This document shows positions 35,358 through 44,971 of a stretch of 64,000 nt of DNA, piece after piece. The translations under genes and the position numbers were made by a program. Position 1 is the stretch's first letter; each line of letters opens with the position of its first letter. Source of the stretch: Streptomyces sp. NBC_00440 (GTDB lineage: Bacteria; Actinomycetota; Actinomycetes; Streptomycetales; Streptomycetaceae); contig NZ_CP107921.1 of the NCBI RefSeq assembly GCF_036014215.1, positions 1 through 64,000 on the forward strand, written 5' to 3'. A model generated the notes under the pieces. That model was not told the origin of the DNA, ran no database searches, and saw nothing but the letters and a program-made list of their open reading frames with translations.

Positions 35358-37460
35358 ATGACGCAGCTCGCCGGGCGATTGAGCGATCTGGCGGGCTCCG
35401 GCCGGATGATCACCTTCGAAGCGGTGGGCCTGCCCGAAACCGTGGTACACGGTGAAGTCGAAGAGGTCGCGTCCGGCCCCTACGCGCCACTGCTCGCCGA
35501 GGCCATCACCCATGCCTTCGACGACGACGATCGTGTATGGGACCAGGCGGCGGCACAGTTCTCCGTTGGCTTTGCCAGGCAGCTCAGCGTCCTGCACCTG
35601 ACCTCGGCTCTGGAGACACTGCTCGGTAGTACGAACACAGCGAAGGCCCTGGCCAAGCCCCTCAACGGAGCTCTCCTGACCGGCCTTTTCGAGGCAGTCC
35701 AGTCTGTGCCGCTCCTGGCGGCCGCGCGGCTGGAGGGAGCAGTCCGGCTCGCCGTTTCCAAGATGGTGAGCCCCATAAAGGTGTGGGGCACCCTCGAAGA
35801 ACTGGACACGCACGGCTCGGAGGACTTCCTCGAGCGTCTTCCGCGCATTCTCGGTCTCGCCCTGGACTGCTGGTCCCAGGACGAACAGGTCATCACCGAG
35901 ACCGTACGCACTCTGCTCACGCAGCTCGCCGGCGACGAAGCCAGCGACGTGGATGCCTTCGTAGAACTCGGCTGCGACCACCTGCGATCCGCTCTGTCCG
36001 CGCGGTCGTTGGACAAGGTCAGTGAATACGTCACCACCGCCCGTCAATGGTTCAACGCGGCCGAGGCTGCGGAGGAAGCCCGCCACGACGCGCAGGCCTA
36101 TGCCGCCGTCTGCGACGCAGTCCTCGCCTTCACCGCCGGGGACGCGACGGCAGTCGCCGCGGCGGCGACACGGCTGGAAGCGGCGCTTCACCGCAGGGAC
36201 GCAGGGCACTGGGGTATGCATCAACCCGCATGGCTGCAGCCCCAACTCGCTGCGGAAGTGGCTTGGGGGCGGCTCGTTCTGCGCCTGCACCGTGCTGCGG
36301 AACTCTTGCAGGACGACGTCTGGATGGAGCCGTGGACGGCACTGGACGACGTCCTGAGTGCCTACAGTGCGGCCCGCACGGTGCGCCCGTTGGGGAGCAG
36401 AGATGGTTCAGGGCTCGCCCTGCTGGTCGAGCCCGCAGTGGAAGACTCCTTCCTGCGGCGCCAGGCGATGCTGGCTCAGCTGCGTCGAGCCGCTACAGCA
36501 CCCGAACGGCACCCCGGGACCGGCTTCGACCACTCCACTGCCGTGGCCCTGGTGTCCAACATTGATCGCCGTATTGCCTCCACGGCGGTGCAGGCTGGGC
36601 GCGAAGCCCATACACCTGCCGGGGACGACACGGATGAGAGCAGCCCCTCGGAGAACGACGTGGACCGCGCCTACCGGTTTGCGCCCACCACGGTCAGAAA
36701 GCTCGGAATCGACTTCACCTCCGCCCTTGCACGCAACATCAGCGACGAGGACCTGGTGACGGTCGACGGCCTCACTCACACCGAGGACCTCGCCCGGCTA
36801 CGTAACTCCGACCCCGTCGTGGTGCCCTTGCTTAACAGATTCCTGACAGAGCTGAGCGCCTTCCCCGACTTTACTGGGGAGACACGGCGCACCTTCTCCC
36901 TTCTGGTCGAGCAGACCTTGCTGTTCCTCAAAGCGGCAGCCGATCTCGATACCGCTACCGCGTTCGGCGAGGGCCGCTTCGACACCAACAACAGGAAGGT
37001 CCGGATTCGGGACTACCGGCGGCGCTTCAACAAAGCCGACGGGGATGCGGTCCCCGTGGAAAGCGACCTCCAGCATCACTTCTTCCAGTGGCTGCTCTCC
37101 GGACAGCTGGGTTCTTTGGCCCAGGTCGAGCCCATCAACCAGGCACTCGGCCGAGCCGATGTCCTCGTCAGCTTCGGACCTCTCCGATATCTGACAGAGA
37201 TCAAGAAGAACCCCACGAGCAGTGATCGGGACTATCTGGAAGGGAAGTACCTGGCGCAGGCAGCCGAGTACAGCAACACCAACGTCCCGTTCGGACAGCT
37301 GCTGGTGCTCGACCTGACGGAGAAGACAAAGGACGGCAGCCTTCGCGTGGACGAGCTCGCCTGGGTGACCTCGCACCGGCCCCCAAGCGCCACGGTGGAA
37401 CGCGCAGTCGTCGCAGGCATCGTCACCGGGAACCGCTTTACTCCAAGCGATTTCTCATAG
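35358..37460 (+). CDS. Large helical protein with PD-(D/E)XK-like nuclease end
   Basis: A 700-residue protein. Residues 1-540 are helical, without recognised motif. The C-terminal 130 residues show a nuclease pattern: Glu in ESDLQHHFFQWL, then GRADVLVSF (Asp601), YLTEIKKN (Glu614, Lys616) and a later QAAEYSNTNVPFGQLLVLDL, i.e. D-x12-E-x-K with the usual following helix. Such domains occur in restriction and phage-defence proteins. ATG 35358 has GGAGGGA upstream. With the truncated tail before it, this suggests a partly lost defence operon carried by the insertion inside dnaE2. Confidence 0.6.
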   Translation: MTQLAGRLSDLAGSGRMITFEAVGLPETVVHGEVEEVASGPYAPLLAEAITHAFDDDDRVWDQAAAQFSVGFARQLSVLHLTSALETLLGSTNTAKALAKPLNGALLTGLFEAVQSVPLLAAARLEGAVRLAVSKMVSPIKVWGTLEELDTHGSEDFLERLPRILGLALDCWSQDEQVITETVRTLLTQLAGDEASDVDAFVELGCDHLRSALSARSLDKVSEYVTTARQWFNAAEAAEEARHDAQAYAAVCDAVLAFTAGDATAVAAAATRLEAALHRRDAGHWGMHQPAWLQPQLAAEVAWGRLVLRLHRAAELLQDDVWMEPWTALDDVLSAYSAARTVRPLGSRDGSGLALLVEPAVEDSFLRRQAMLAQLRRAATAPERHPGTGFDHSTAVALVSNIDRRIASTAVQAGREAHTPAGDDTDESSPSENDVDRAYRFAPTTVRKLGIDFTSALARNISDEDLVTVDGLTHTEDLARLRNSDPVVVPLLNRFLTELSAFPDFTGETRRTFSLLVEQTLLFLKAAADLDTATAFGEGRFDTNNRKVRIRDYRRRFNKADGDAVPVESDLQHHFFQWLLSGQLGSLAQVEPINQALGRADVLVSFGPLRYLTEIKKNPTSSDRDYLEGKYLAQAAEYSNTNVPFGQLLVLDLTEKTKDGSLRVDELAWVTSHRPPSATVERAVVAGIVTGNRFTPSDFS

Positions 37461-37577
37461 TGTGAAGTTGACCAGCCCGCCCGGAAGTCCCGGGTAGTCT
37501 CCGCCGTCGACCCCGGACTCATCCTGGTATGGGTCTCCCTCAGCCCATCGCAGCAAGGCCACACGAGGGCCATCGCT

Positions 37578-38396
37578 CTACATCAGTAGAGAACTGCCGG
37601 ATCCGCGCTCGCCGTGGACCACACGCTGCCACACCGGCGCGGGCACCTGTACCGACAGGAGAGTGTCCAGCGCGTCCACACCATCCTCACGGACCAGATC
37701 GGACGCTTCCTCCTCCACGGGGAAGTCTCCCTGTAGAGCGTCGCAGCGCTGGCACCCATTGCTCAGATAGCGCCCGTTCGCAGTCGAGCTCCACCGCGGC
37801 TTGATCGACTCGGCGATCTCTTCGAGCCGTGCGCCGTCCAGCAGCGGCTTCACCCAGGCCCGCGTGTCCTCGTCCACCCAACGGGCCCAGCGGTCAGTCC
37901 GGGCAGGACGCGACGGGTACAGCCCCACCACACATACCGTGCTCGCCTTGCACTTCCAGCACTCCCGGTTCAGCGCCAGAATCCGCAGGGAAATAGTTGC
38001 AGCGCATCCTGGCGGCACCGTATCCGTAATCCAGGGGTCCGTGCCGAACTGGTCGCTATCATCCCAGCGTTCACACCGAAACGCGACGGCCTGGCACACC
38101 GGGCACTGGACGGCCCGCTTGCCGTTGTCGTCGGGAACGAGAACACCGGCACCGGCCCCCACCTGAACCGAGCACTCCATACACGGGCCCGCAAAGCGAT
38201 TGGCTGCGAACCTGTCCGTTCCAGCGTCGGCTGGCTGCACGGCGGCGGCCCCGCCTTCGCGCGGAGCATCGGCCGGGCAGTACACCTGCCACCGGTCCTC
38301 CCGGCGGACGCGGACACCGGCGCCTGCTTGTACGTACACCTCGCAGTGCCCGGCCGCGCACACCGCCGCGTACTTGTTTGAGGGCAGTTGACCCAC
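37578..38396 (-). CDS. Cysteine-rich hypothetical protein
   Basis: A 272-residue protein with four metal-site-like places: GHCEVYVQAGAGVRV...YCPAD, GPCMECSVQVGAGAGVLV...QCPVCQ (the first two are internal repeats), ECWKCKAST, and NGCQRCDALQGDF. Zinc binding is likely. The centre contains WARWVDEDTRAWVKPLLD helices. It is convergent with the nuclease-like gene and inside the same insertion. No family recognised; start could be slightly later. Confidence 0.55.
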   Translation of the reverse strand: MGQLPSNKYAAVCAAGHCEVYVQAGAGVRVRREDRWQVYCPADAPREGGAAAVQPADAGTDRFAANRFAGPCMECSVQVGAGAGVLVPDDNGKRAVQCPVCQAVAFRCERWDDSDQFGTDPWITDTVPPGCAATISLRILALNRECWKCKASTVCVVGLYPSRPARTDRWARWVDEDTRAWVKPLLDGARLEEIAESIKPRWSSTANGRYLSNGCQRCDALQGDFPVEEEASDLVREDGVDALDTLLSVQVPAPVWQRVVHGERGSGSSLLM

Positions 38397-38848
38397 GCCC
38401 CGCTCCCCACGTCACTCAATCGGTCACGATTCGCTGGCTCCCGGGCGATCCACCCGGGAGGCCCGCTCACAGTAACCACCACCAAACCACGTGCTGCTGC
38501 CGCACCTGGTGTGATCATCCGGCTCCCCCATGCCTGCCGGGTTCCGCGTGTTGGTAGGCCTGATCATTCACCGGCCCTGAATGGCACTTGCCCCACCGCG
38601 TTGGAAGGCATCGCGGCACCGATACCCCGTGGGTTCTGGCGACTGTGTTTCGGCTCTGAGACCCTGGTCCTCGTCTGGACGGTGACCCGCGACTCTTTGA
38701 GTGGTGACCTCCGTCACACGTCGGCGTTCTGAAAGCGACACGCGATCCCTTGTACCTGGCCCCCGCAAGTAGAGGTTGCAGTCCGCTCGTGATGCGACAG
38801 GGCTGCGGGGGACACAGCCAATGCAGCGACTCTCGCAGGCATGCCGAA
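38397..38848. other. No convincing gene; right edge of the insertion in dnaE2
   Basis: No open frame has protein character. The DnaE2 homology resumes at about 38849. I see no clear terminal repeat matching the left edge near 35188. Confidence 0.45.
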
Positions 38849-40268
38849 CCTGACGGGGCCGGGTCGGAAGAGGCTGATGTCGGCGACGACGTCCTGCATG
38901 TGCCGCGGCTGGAGCCGGCCCACGAGGTCCATCTGGCCCGGTGATTCGATCTGGAAGCAGCCGAGGGTGTCGGAGCGGCGGATCATCTCGAACGTCGCTT
39001 CGTCGTCGAGGGGGACGTGGTCGGGGTTGTCCAGGTCGAGGAGCCGGCCGGTCGTCCGCTGCACCTCCCCTACCGCGTGGGCCATCGCGGACTGCATCCG
39101 CACCCCGAGCACATCCAGCTTCAGCAGGCCGAGGTCTTCGACGTCTTCCTTGTCGGCCTGGACCATCCGGTAGTCGCCACCCGGGGTCGGCTGCACCGGC
39201 AGCCGGTCCAGCAAGGATGCGTTGGACAGGATCACGCCGCACGGGTGCATCGCGTAGCCGCGCACGAGCGCGTCCAGGCCCTCCGCCAGCTCGAACAGCG
39301 GCCCGAACTCACCGGCCCGGGACGACAGTTGCAACAGCTCGGGCAGTTCGGCGAGCGCGGAGCGGATGTCGCAGGCCCGGATATGCGGGAAGCTCTTGGC
39401 GATCATGTCGATGCTCTGCGGTGCGACACCCAACGCCCGTCCCGTGTCGCGCAGCGCGTGGCGGGCGCGGTAGGTCTCGGGCATCCCGGTGACCGCCACC
39501 CGCTCCGGGCCGAACCGCTTGAAGATGCGGTCGTACACCTCCAGGCGGCGTGCGGACTCCACGTCGATGTCGATGTCCGGCAGCGACGTCCGCCGCTCAC
39601 TGAGGAACCGCTCAAAGAGCAGCCGGGTGCTCCAGCGGATTCGCCGTGGCCACCATCAGCGCGTGATTGACCATCGACCCTGCCCCGGAGCCGCGCGCGG
39701 CCACGCGGATCCCCATGGCCCGCACGTCCGCGACGACCTGGGCGACCGCAAGGAAATACCCCTCATAGCCAAGCCGGCCGATGACGCCGAGCTCGAACTC
39801 CAGCTGCTCCACCGCAGCACGGTCGCCCTCAAGACTGCGGGCATGCAGGCCGGCCTCACAGCGCTGGCGCAGCAGTCGCATCGCCCCGCCCCGGGCCGGA
39901 TCCGCGCCGACCACGTGGGGCTCGGGAAAGTGCGCGCTGCCCAGCCCCAGGTCCCGGACAGGGTCCACTTCGCACGATGTCGCGGTGGCATCGGTCTCGG
40001 TCAGCAGCGCCGCCGCCCGCCCGGGCCCGCACCCGGCGGCCTCCGAGACCCGCGCGGCCACCACTGTCATCTCGGCCGGCCCCTTCAGCCAGCGCTCGCC
40101 ACCGTCCAGGGCACGGTGGTCGATCGGGCGCAGCAGGCGTGCCGCGTCAAGCACGTCGGCCAGGCGGTGCTGCGCCGGGTCGGCGTAGCGGACCGCGTTC
40201 GTGAGCACCACGGGAACCTTGAGCTGGTCACCGAGCTGCACGGTGCGCGCCGCCAGCCGCAGCGACCC
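38849..40268 (-). pseudogene. dnaE2: Central part of error-prone DnaE2, frameshifted
   Basis: From 40268 the frame reads LRLAARTVQLGDQL, VPVVLTNAVRYADPAQH and the palm start VAARGSGAGSMVNHAL; a one-base insertion near 39624 (CACCCGG) shifts it, and it continues with LPDIDIDVES (catalytic Asp pair), DLGLLKLDVLGVRMQ and DISLFRPGPV, where homology stops at 38849. The PHP N-terminus and about 300 residues of the fingers are missing. Together with 34195-35190 it is one broken gene. Confidence 0.85.
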
Positions 40269-40269
40269 C

Positions 40270-40730
40270 GCACCAGTGCCTCAAGCGCCCGCCGAAGGGC
40301 CTCACGGAATGCCGCCGGGTGCGACGTGAGAGCCGGGGCCAGCAGGTCCAGTGTCTCTTGGTCATCGCGTTCCCCGCAGGCCTGGACGAACTGCACGAGT
40401 TCCGGCAGAGGGGTCTCATCGGCCATCACCTCGAGCAGGACGTCCTGCACTTCGTAGGAGGGCTCCAACCCACGAACGGTAGGGAGAGCTCTTCACGACG
40501 AAACCGCCCCGGTCCTGTACAGATAGCACAGGCTCACTCCGGTGCGTAGCCGAGCCGACAGAACCAGCAGGCGGTGGGCATCGAGCTTGCGGCTGCCCTT
40601 CCGAAAGAGCTGCCACAGCTCGACAACACCGTGGGCCGGGAAGGTGCGGCAGACCTCCGCCAGGTGTTCATCGGCTTCCGCATCGCGGCCCTCATCCCTC
40701 AGCTCAATGATCACAGGAGGGACTCTGCCA
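40270..40730 (-). pseudogene. Hypothetical helical protein, interrupted by a stop
   Basis: One minus-strand frame with an in-frame TGA at 40493-40495. Before it: VIIELRDEGRDAEADEHLAE, CRTFPAHGVVELWQLFRKG, HRLLVLSARLRTGVSLCYLY. After it: EVQDVLLEVMADETPLPELV, QACGERDDQETLDLLAPALT. Both halves look like one helical protein. Its end is fused to the DnaE2 fragment at 40268, so the 3' end is also lost. Not recognised. Confidence 0.45.
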
Positions 40731-40812
40731 ACGGGGAACGGAATGCAGTCGATATCATCTGCCTTTTGATGCGCACGGCTGACAGCGCCTGCACTGACGA
40801 TGGGTGGACGCC

Positions 40813-41379
40813 ATGAGTGACATGTGGACCGGCGAAAAGATACGTCTGCGAGGTGTCGAGCCGGAAGACTGGGAGAGGTTCCGCGATCTGGCCAAGCACA
40901 CGGTCGATGTCCGCAACGCTGACCTGGTCGCCCCTCCTCGCTCAGAAGAGAGCTTTCGTGCCTGGACTGCTGAGCGTGCTGGGCGCCCACCAGGAGGAGA
41001 AGCCTTCCGGCTGGTCATTGAGACGCTGGCCGATCGCGCGTTCGCAGGCTCCGTGACCATCGGAGAAACCGACAGCCGTGCAGGACGATTCAAGACCGGG
41101 ATCGAGATCACCCGTGATCACCGCCGCAAGGGCTACGCGGCTGAAGCCACTGAGCTGATCCTCACCTACATGTTCGCCGAGCAGCGATGCAACAAATGTG
41201 AGGTGGAAGTCTACGCATTCAACGAGGCTTCCCTCGCTCTCTATCACCGTCTGGGCTTCGTTGAAGAGGGGCGGCTACGCCAGCACGAATTCTTCGCCGG
41301 CACCTACCACGACGCGGTGCTGCTAGGCATCACCGCCGCCGATTACTGGGCCACGCACGAACTCCCATCATTGCGCTGA
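40813..41379 (+). CDS. GNAT-family N-acetyltransferase
   Basis: A 188-residue RimJ/RimL-like acetyltransferase: IRLRGVEPEDWERF start, GIEITRDHRRKGYAAEATEL for the acetyl-CoA loop, and CEVEVYAFNEASLALYHRLGF near the end. ATG 40813 is chosen with GGGTGGA seven bases upstream. Different from the GNAT at 23.7 kb. Substrate unknown. Confidence 0.87.
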   Translation: MSDMWTGEKIRLRGVEPEDWERFRDLAKHTVDVRNADLVAPPRSEESFRAWTAERAGRPPGGEAFRLVIETLADRAFAGSVTIGETDSRAGRFKTGIEITRDHRRKGYAAEATELILTYMFAEQRCNKCEVEVYAFNEASLALYHRLGFVEEGRLRQHEFFAGTYHDAVLLGITAADYWATHELPSLR

Positions 41380-41707
41380 CCTACACAGAACCCTCATCTC
41401 AGCCGCCCGAAGTTCTCGTTCGTCCTACCAAAAGATCCACGGCGACGATCTGGGATCTCAGACAGAGACTGAGCATCGACAGCGCCGAGCACACGGCGCT
41501 GGAGCACATCGCGTCCGGCTGCGGACAGACGAACGTCGAGTTCGAGCCCGCACCGTTAAGCTGCCGTACGGGCGCCCGTCGGCGGACCGGTGCCCGGGTG
41601 TGTACCAGGCGGCCGCGGAATGCAACCACGGCCCGAGCACTCTGGTCGAGGCCACATTTCGTGGCGCACAGATGCCGATACCTGGTCGGACCAAGTCGGC
41701 ACTTGGC
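41380..41707. other. Possible coding remnant, not assigned
   Basis: One + frame from about 41408 reads LRQRLSIDSAEHTALEHIAS with natural character, but has no start and fades after 41550. Nothing further recognised. Confidence 0.3.
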
Positions 41708-41904
41708 CTACCCGTTGTCCGGCTCTGGGTGGCGGACCTTCTTCTTCACGGCTTCCTCGATCTCCAGGCGACGCTGCGGATTGCCGTCAGCCAGCTCGAA
41801 AGTCCGGGCCCGCACCGCTCCGCGGTCTCCACAGTTAGCCGGTTTTCCTGGATCTCAGTCCAGGTTGCGCGCTCCAGCGCGATCAAGGTCATCGGGAAGG
41901 TCAT
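41708..41904 (-). pseudogene. Small frameshifted hypothetical
   Basis: The first frame starts MTFPMTLIALERATWTEIQE; the second ends FELADGNPQRRLEIEEAV and KKKVRHPEPDNG before TAG at 41708. The length is not a multiple of three, so a single indel near 41810 separates the halves. Not recognised. Confidence 0.35.
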
Positions 41905-42038
41905 CAGTCACCACGCCGGGATCTTAGGCCGCGGGTCTGACAACCCGCCGCAGGCCAGCTGCTGCATGTTTACCAACTCAACGTCACCGAGGCGGAGAAG
42001 ACCGCGGTCGGCGAGATGCTCGACACCTGCGGCCGCTG

Positions 42039-42191
42039 ATGTCGGCCCCCGAACCGACGGTCTGCGACGACCAGGTCGTCGCAGACGTGGGCGGCGTCAT
42101 AACCGACGACGTCGGTGTCATCACCGGCGATATCACCGAGGCGCTTACCGCTTGCCGTGGGAATCAGGGTGCGGCTCGCGGCGCCGGGTGA
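42039..42191 (+). CDS. Small ORF, truncated paralogue of 26108-26353
   Basis: A 50-codon ORF whose ATG overlaps a preceding stop (TGATG). It reads EPTVCDDQVVADVGGVITDD, then VGVITGDITEALTA, clearly related to the minus-strand ORF at 26.2 kb. Its last dozen codons overlap the end of the 42145 gene, suggesting that the gene was cut here. Upstream codons end VTEAEKTAVGEMLDTCGR. Function unknown. Confidence 0.4.
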   Translation: MSAPEPTVCDDQVVADVGGVITDDVGVITGDITEALTACRGNQGAARGAG

Positions 42192-43088
42192 GGTCTTTGG
42201 CCAGCTCGACGCGGGAGCGGTGAGGGCCCCCCGATGTGGCGCACCGGGCGTCGACGCCTCGGCCGCAGTCTGGGCACCCCACCTCGTACACCCGCCACGG
42301 CCGCAGGGTGCGCTGCTCCTCTTGGCGCTGGTCGATGACCGGCTGTATTCGCTCGTCGTGGGGTACGCCCTGTGCCTCATTGGCTTTCGTGTCCGCGAGG
42401 CACGGCAGCCCGATGCCGGCACCACAGCGAGGGCAGCTCTTCATCAGCTGGTCCTCCTCGGCGACCTGCCGGTAGAGCCGGCCCTTCCGTGATCGTGACG
42501 CACGTCGCGGCCGGCCCCGGCTGTCCTCATCGGGAAGGCCGGCGCGCTTCCTCCAGGTGCCGACCTGCGCCTGGCGCTGCGGGCTGATGTTGTCCACCTC
42601 ATGGGCCGCTTGGGCGAGTTCGTGAACCTTCGCGTAGAAGACGTCCGGGTCCACGTATCGGGGAAGGCGATTGAGGCCGTCCAGGAGAGCATTGAGGTGC
42701 TTGGTGTTGGCCGTGGTTACGGCAGTGAGGTAGTCGGTGGCCACCGAGATCGCGTGATTCTCGAGCTCGGAAGTGTCGGCCTTGGTGACCGTCTTGGCCT
42801 GCTTCAGGAGCGCGCGGACCCTTCTGTGACGCCGGTCGGCCACCGCCCGCTTCAGGTTGGCGAACAGCCGCTCGCGCTCCGCGGTCTGCTTTTCCATCCA
42901 CAGACGGCCGCGGCGTACCGCGGCATCCAGCTTTTCCTCCATATGTGGGCTCACCCCGATGAGGGCCGCACTCTCGGTGCACACCGACTCAGCCAGGGAG
43001 ATGGATGCGGTCCGGCGGGCGTAGAGCAGTTTGCGGATCAGTTCCTGTGCCCAGGTGTCGGGCGCGGAGCCCTGCTTCTTGCCGGGGG
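42145..43088 (-). pseudogene. Zinc-finger protein cut at its 5' end by IS5
   Basis: About 310 codons remain: a helical, Arg/Lys-rich region (KQTAERERLFANLKRAVADR, LLKQAKTVTKADTSELENHA) and two C-terminal zinc modules, SCPRCGAGIGLPC and GCPDCGRGVDARCATSGGPH, the latter of the kind followed by His-x2-R in actinobacterial zinc-finger proteins. The frame runs backwards into an IS5 transposase piece at about 43088, so the natural start is lost. DNA binding is likely; function unknown. Confidence 0.6.
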
Positions 43089-43555
43089 GCCGGCCCTGTC
43101 CGTCGCAGGCCAGGTGGATCTTCGTGGTCAGCCCGCCGCGGGACCGGCCGAGGGCTTCACCCGTCCAGAGCCCCCTTTTCGGGCCCCCGCCGCGTGCTGG
43201 TGAGCGCGCACGGTCGTGGAGGCGACGCAGACGAGGCACCAGTCGACCTCGCCGGCCGCATCGGAGTGCTGCTGGACATAAGCCAGGAGCCTGTCCCATG
43301 TCCCGTCCGCCGACCAGCGGCGGAACCGTTCATAGACCGTCTTCCACGGCCCGTACCGTTCCGGGAGAGATCGCCAGGCGGCCCCTGTCGAGAGTTTCCA
43401 CAGGATCCCGTTCATCACCTGCCGACGGTCACGGACCGGCCGCCCCATTCGCGATCGAGGCAGCAACGGCTCTACGACAGCCCACGGCTCATCAGTCAAC
43501 TCATGCCGACGCACCACGACTTACCAACGAACAACCCACTTTGCGGACACGCCCT
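43089..43555 (-). mobile_element. IS5-family fragment (5' half of transposase)
   Basis: The orfA part (43128-43517, 129 codons) reads ELTDEPWAVVEPLLPRSRMG, MNGILWKLSTGAAWRSLPER, STTVRAHQHAAGARKGG, the usual IS5 N-terminus. A CGAAAAGGGGG slippage site follows as in the 57.1 kb copy, then LGRSRGGLTTKIHLACDGQG in the other frame, where homology ends at about 43089. The outer end GGACACGCCCTAG (43543-43555) resembles the ends of Streptomyces IS5 elements. The 3' half and other end are gone. Confidence 0.78.
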
Positions 43556-44507
43556 AGGTGTATTCACCCGTGAGGTTGGGGACGCGGCTGGCGGGTGGTT
43601 GGCCCTTAAGCGCGGTGTGTCCGCGGTGGTGATTGTAGGAGTGCAGCCAGCGGGGGAATGCGTCACGTCGTTCCTGCTCTGAGCGGTAGGGCTTTGCGTA
43701 GGCCCACTCGTCGAGCAGGGTGCGGTTGAGTCGTTCGACCTTGCCGTTGGTCTGCGGTCGGTAGGGCCGGGTGCGCTTGTGGGTGATCCCGGCCTTTGCC
43801 AGGGTCTCGCGCCAGAGGTAGGACTTGTAGCACGCCCCGTTGTCGGTCAGGACCCGTTCGACGGTGATCCCGCAGTGGGTGAAGAAGGTCTGGGCCCGCT
43901 GCCAGAACGCGGTGGCGGTCTCTTTCTTCTCGTCCGTGTGGATCTCGCTGTAAGCCAGACGGGAGTGGTCGTCGACGGCGGTATGGATATAGCTGTAACC
44001 GGCCCCGGAGCGGGTCTTGCGGCCTGCCTGGCGGCCCAGGGCCTTGTGACCGCCCCCGTCGGGAATGTTGCCAAGCTTCTTGATGTCCACGTGCACGAGT
44101 TCGCCGGGCCGGTCGCGTTCGTAGCGGCGTATGACACGGCCGGTGACCCGATCGAGATGGCTGAGCCGGGCCAAGCCAAAGCGAACCAGCACCCGGTGCA
44201 CGGTGGATGGCACCAGGCCCAGCAGGTGTGCGATGCGGGCCGGTCCCCACCGCCTCGCGAGGCGGACTTTGATGATCCGGCGTTCGGTCCGGGTCGGCGT
44301 GCGTCGAGGGCTGTGGTGGGGGCGGCTGGAACGGTCGCTCATCCCCGCTTCGCCGAGCCGGCGATAGCGCCCGGCCCACCGCTGGGCTGTGGTCGGTGAT
44401 ACCTGGAACCGCTCCGCTGCCCGGCGCAGAGGCCATCCGTCATCAACCACACAGCGGGCCAGCCGCAGGCGTCCGGTCTCGGTCAGAGGTGCATTACGGT
44501 GAGGCAT
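43554..44507 (-). CDS. IS481-family transposase
   Basis: A 317-residue transposase. N-terminal HTH (WPLRRAAERFQVSPTTAQRW) and a second HTH near 75-105; DDE core with Asp in HVDIKKLG, Asp in LTDNGACY and Glu in NGKVERLNRTL. The start MPHRNAPLTETGRLRLARC is the family norm. The stop codon TAG lies in the flanking CCTAGG duplication, so the element itself does not encode its stop. All catalytic residues present. Confidence 0.88.
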   Translation of the reverse strand: MPHRNAPLTETGRLRLARCVVDDGWPLRRAAERFQVSPTTAQRWAGRYRRLGEAGMSDRSSRPHHSPRRTPTRTERRIIKVRLARRWGPARIAHLLGLVPSTVHRVLVRFGLARLSHLDRVTGRVIRRYERDRPGELVHVDIKKLGNIPDGGGHKALGRQAGRKTRSGAGYSYIHTAVDDHSRLAYSEIHTDEKKETATAFWQRAQTFFTHCGITVERVLTDNGACYKSYLWRETLAKAGITHKRTRPYRPQTNGKVERLNRTLLDEWAYAKPYRSEQERRDAFPRWLHSYNHHRGHTALKGQPPASRVPNLTGEYT

Positions 44508-44626
44508 GAGGGCCTTTCGGGCTGGTGTAGACGTCGCAATCCACACCGAACCCGGAAGGCCCTCACTCGTTCAAGATCCCCAGACGGTGATCACTGTCAC
44601 CGCACCCAACCTCCGTGGACAGAACA
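43559..44626 (-). mobile_element. IS481-family insertion sequence
   Basis: About 1068 bp from TGTATTCACC (43559) to GAACA (44626). The ends are imperfect inverted repeats (TGTATTCACCCGTGAGG versus TGTTCTGTCCACGGAGG read inward). CCTAGG is directly repeated at 43553-43558 and 44627-44632, as a target duplication. It carries one transposase gene and looks intact. Confidence 0.85.
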
Positions 44627-44816
44627 CCTAGGGCCCGCCCGGCAGGGCGTCCGAGCGGGACGAGATCGTCGCGGTGCGGGTCGGCATCAGGAAGAGCCGA
44701 GGGATGAGCGCCATCCACCCGTAACTCCCCCACGCTACTCCCGCCTGTCGCCCGGGGAAGTGGACTGGGCGGCGGGCTCGTAGACGACCGTGGTGGACGG
44801 ACATTCAGCGGCGAGT

Positions 44817-44930
44817 CCGAGGAGGGCCTGGCTGCTGGCCCTGTCACCGGCGCTGCTGGCCATCCCGGGTGCCTCGTCGGTGGCACACATCGAGGAGAAC
44901 GTGGCGGCGGCCGGGCTGGTGCTCGACGCG
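44817..44930 (+). pseudogene. Aldo/keto reductase C-terminal remnant
   Basis: About 38 codons read LLALSPALLAIPGASSVAHI then EENVAAAGLVL, the conserved NADP-binding C-terminal segment of aldo/keto reductases. Nothing of the barrel before it is left. Confidence 0.7.
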
Positions 44931-44971
44931 GGACACTCTGGCCGAGCTGGACGGCGCGGGATCCTGAGACC

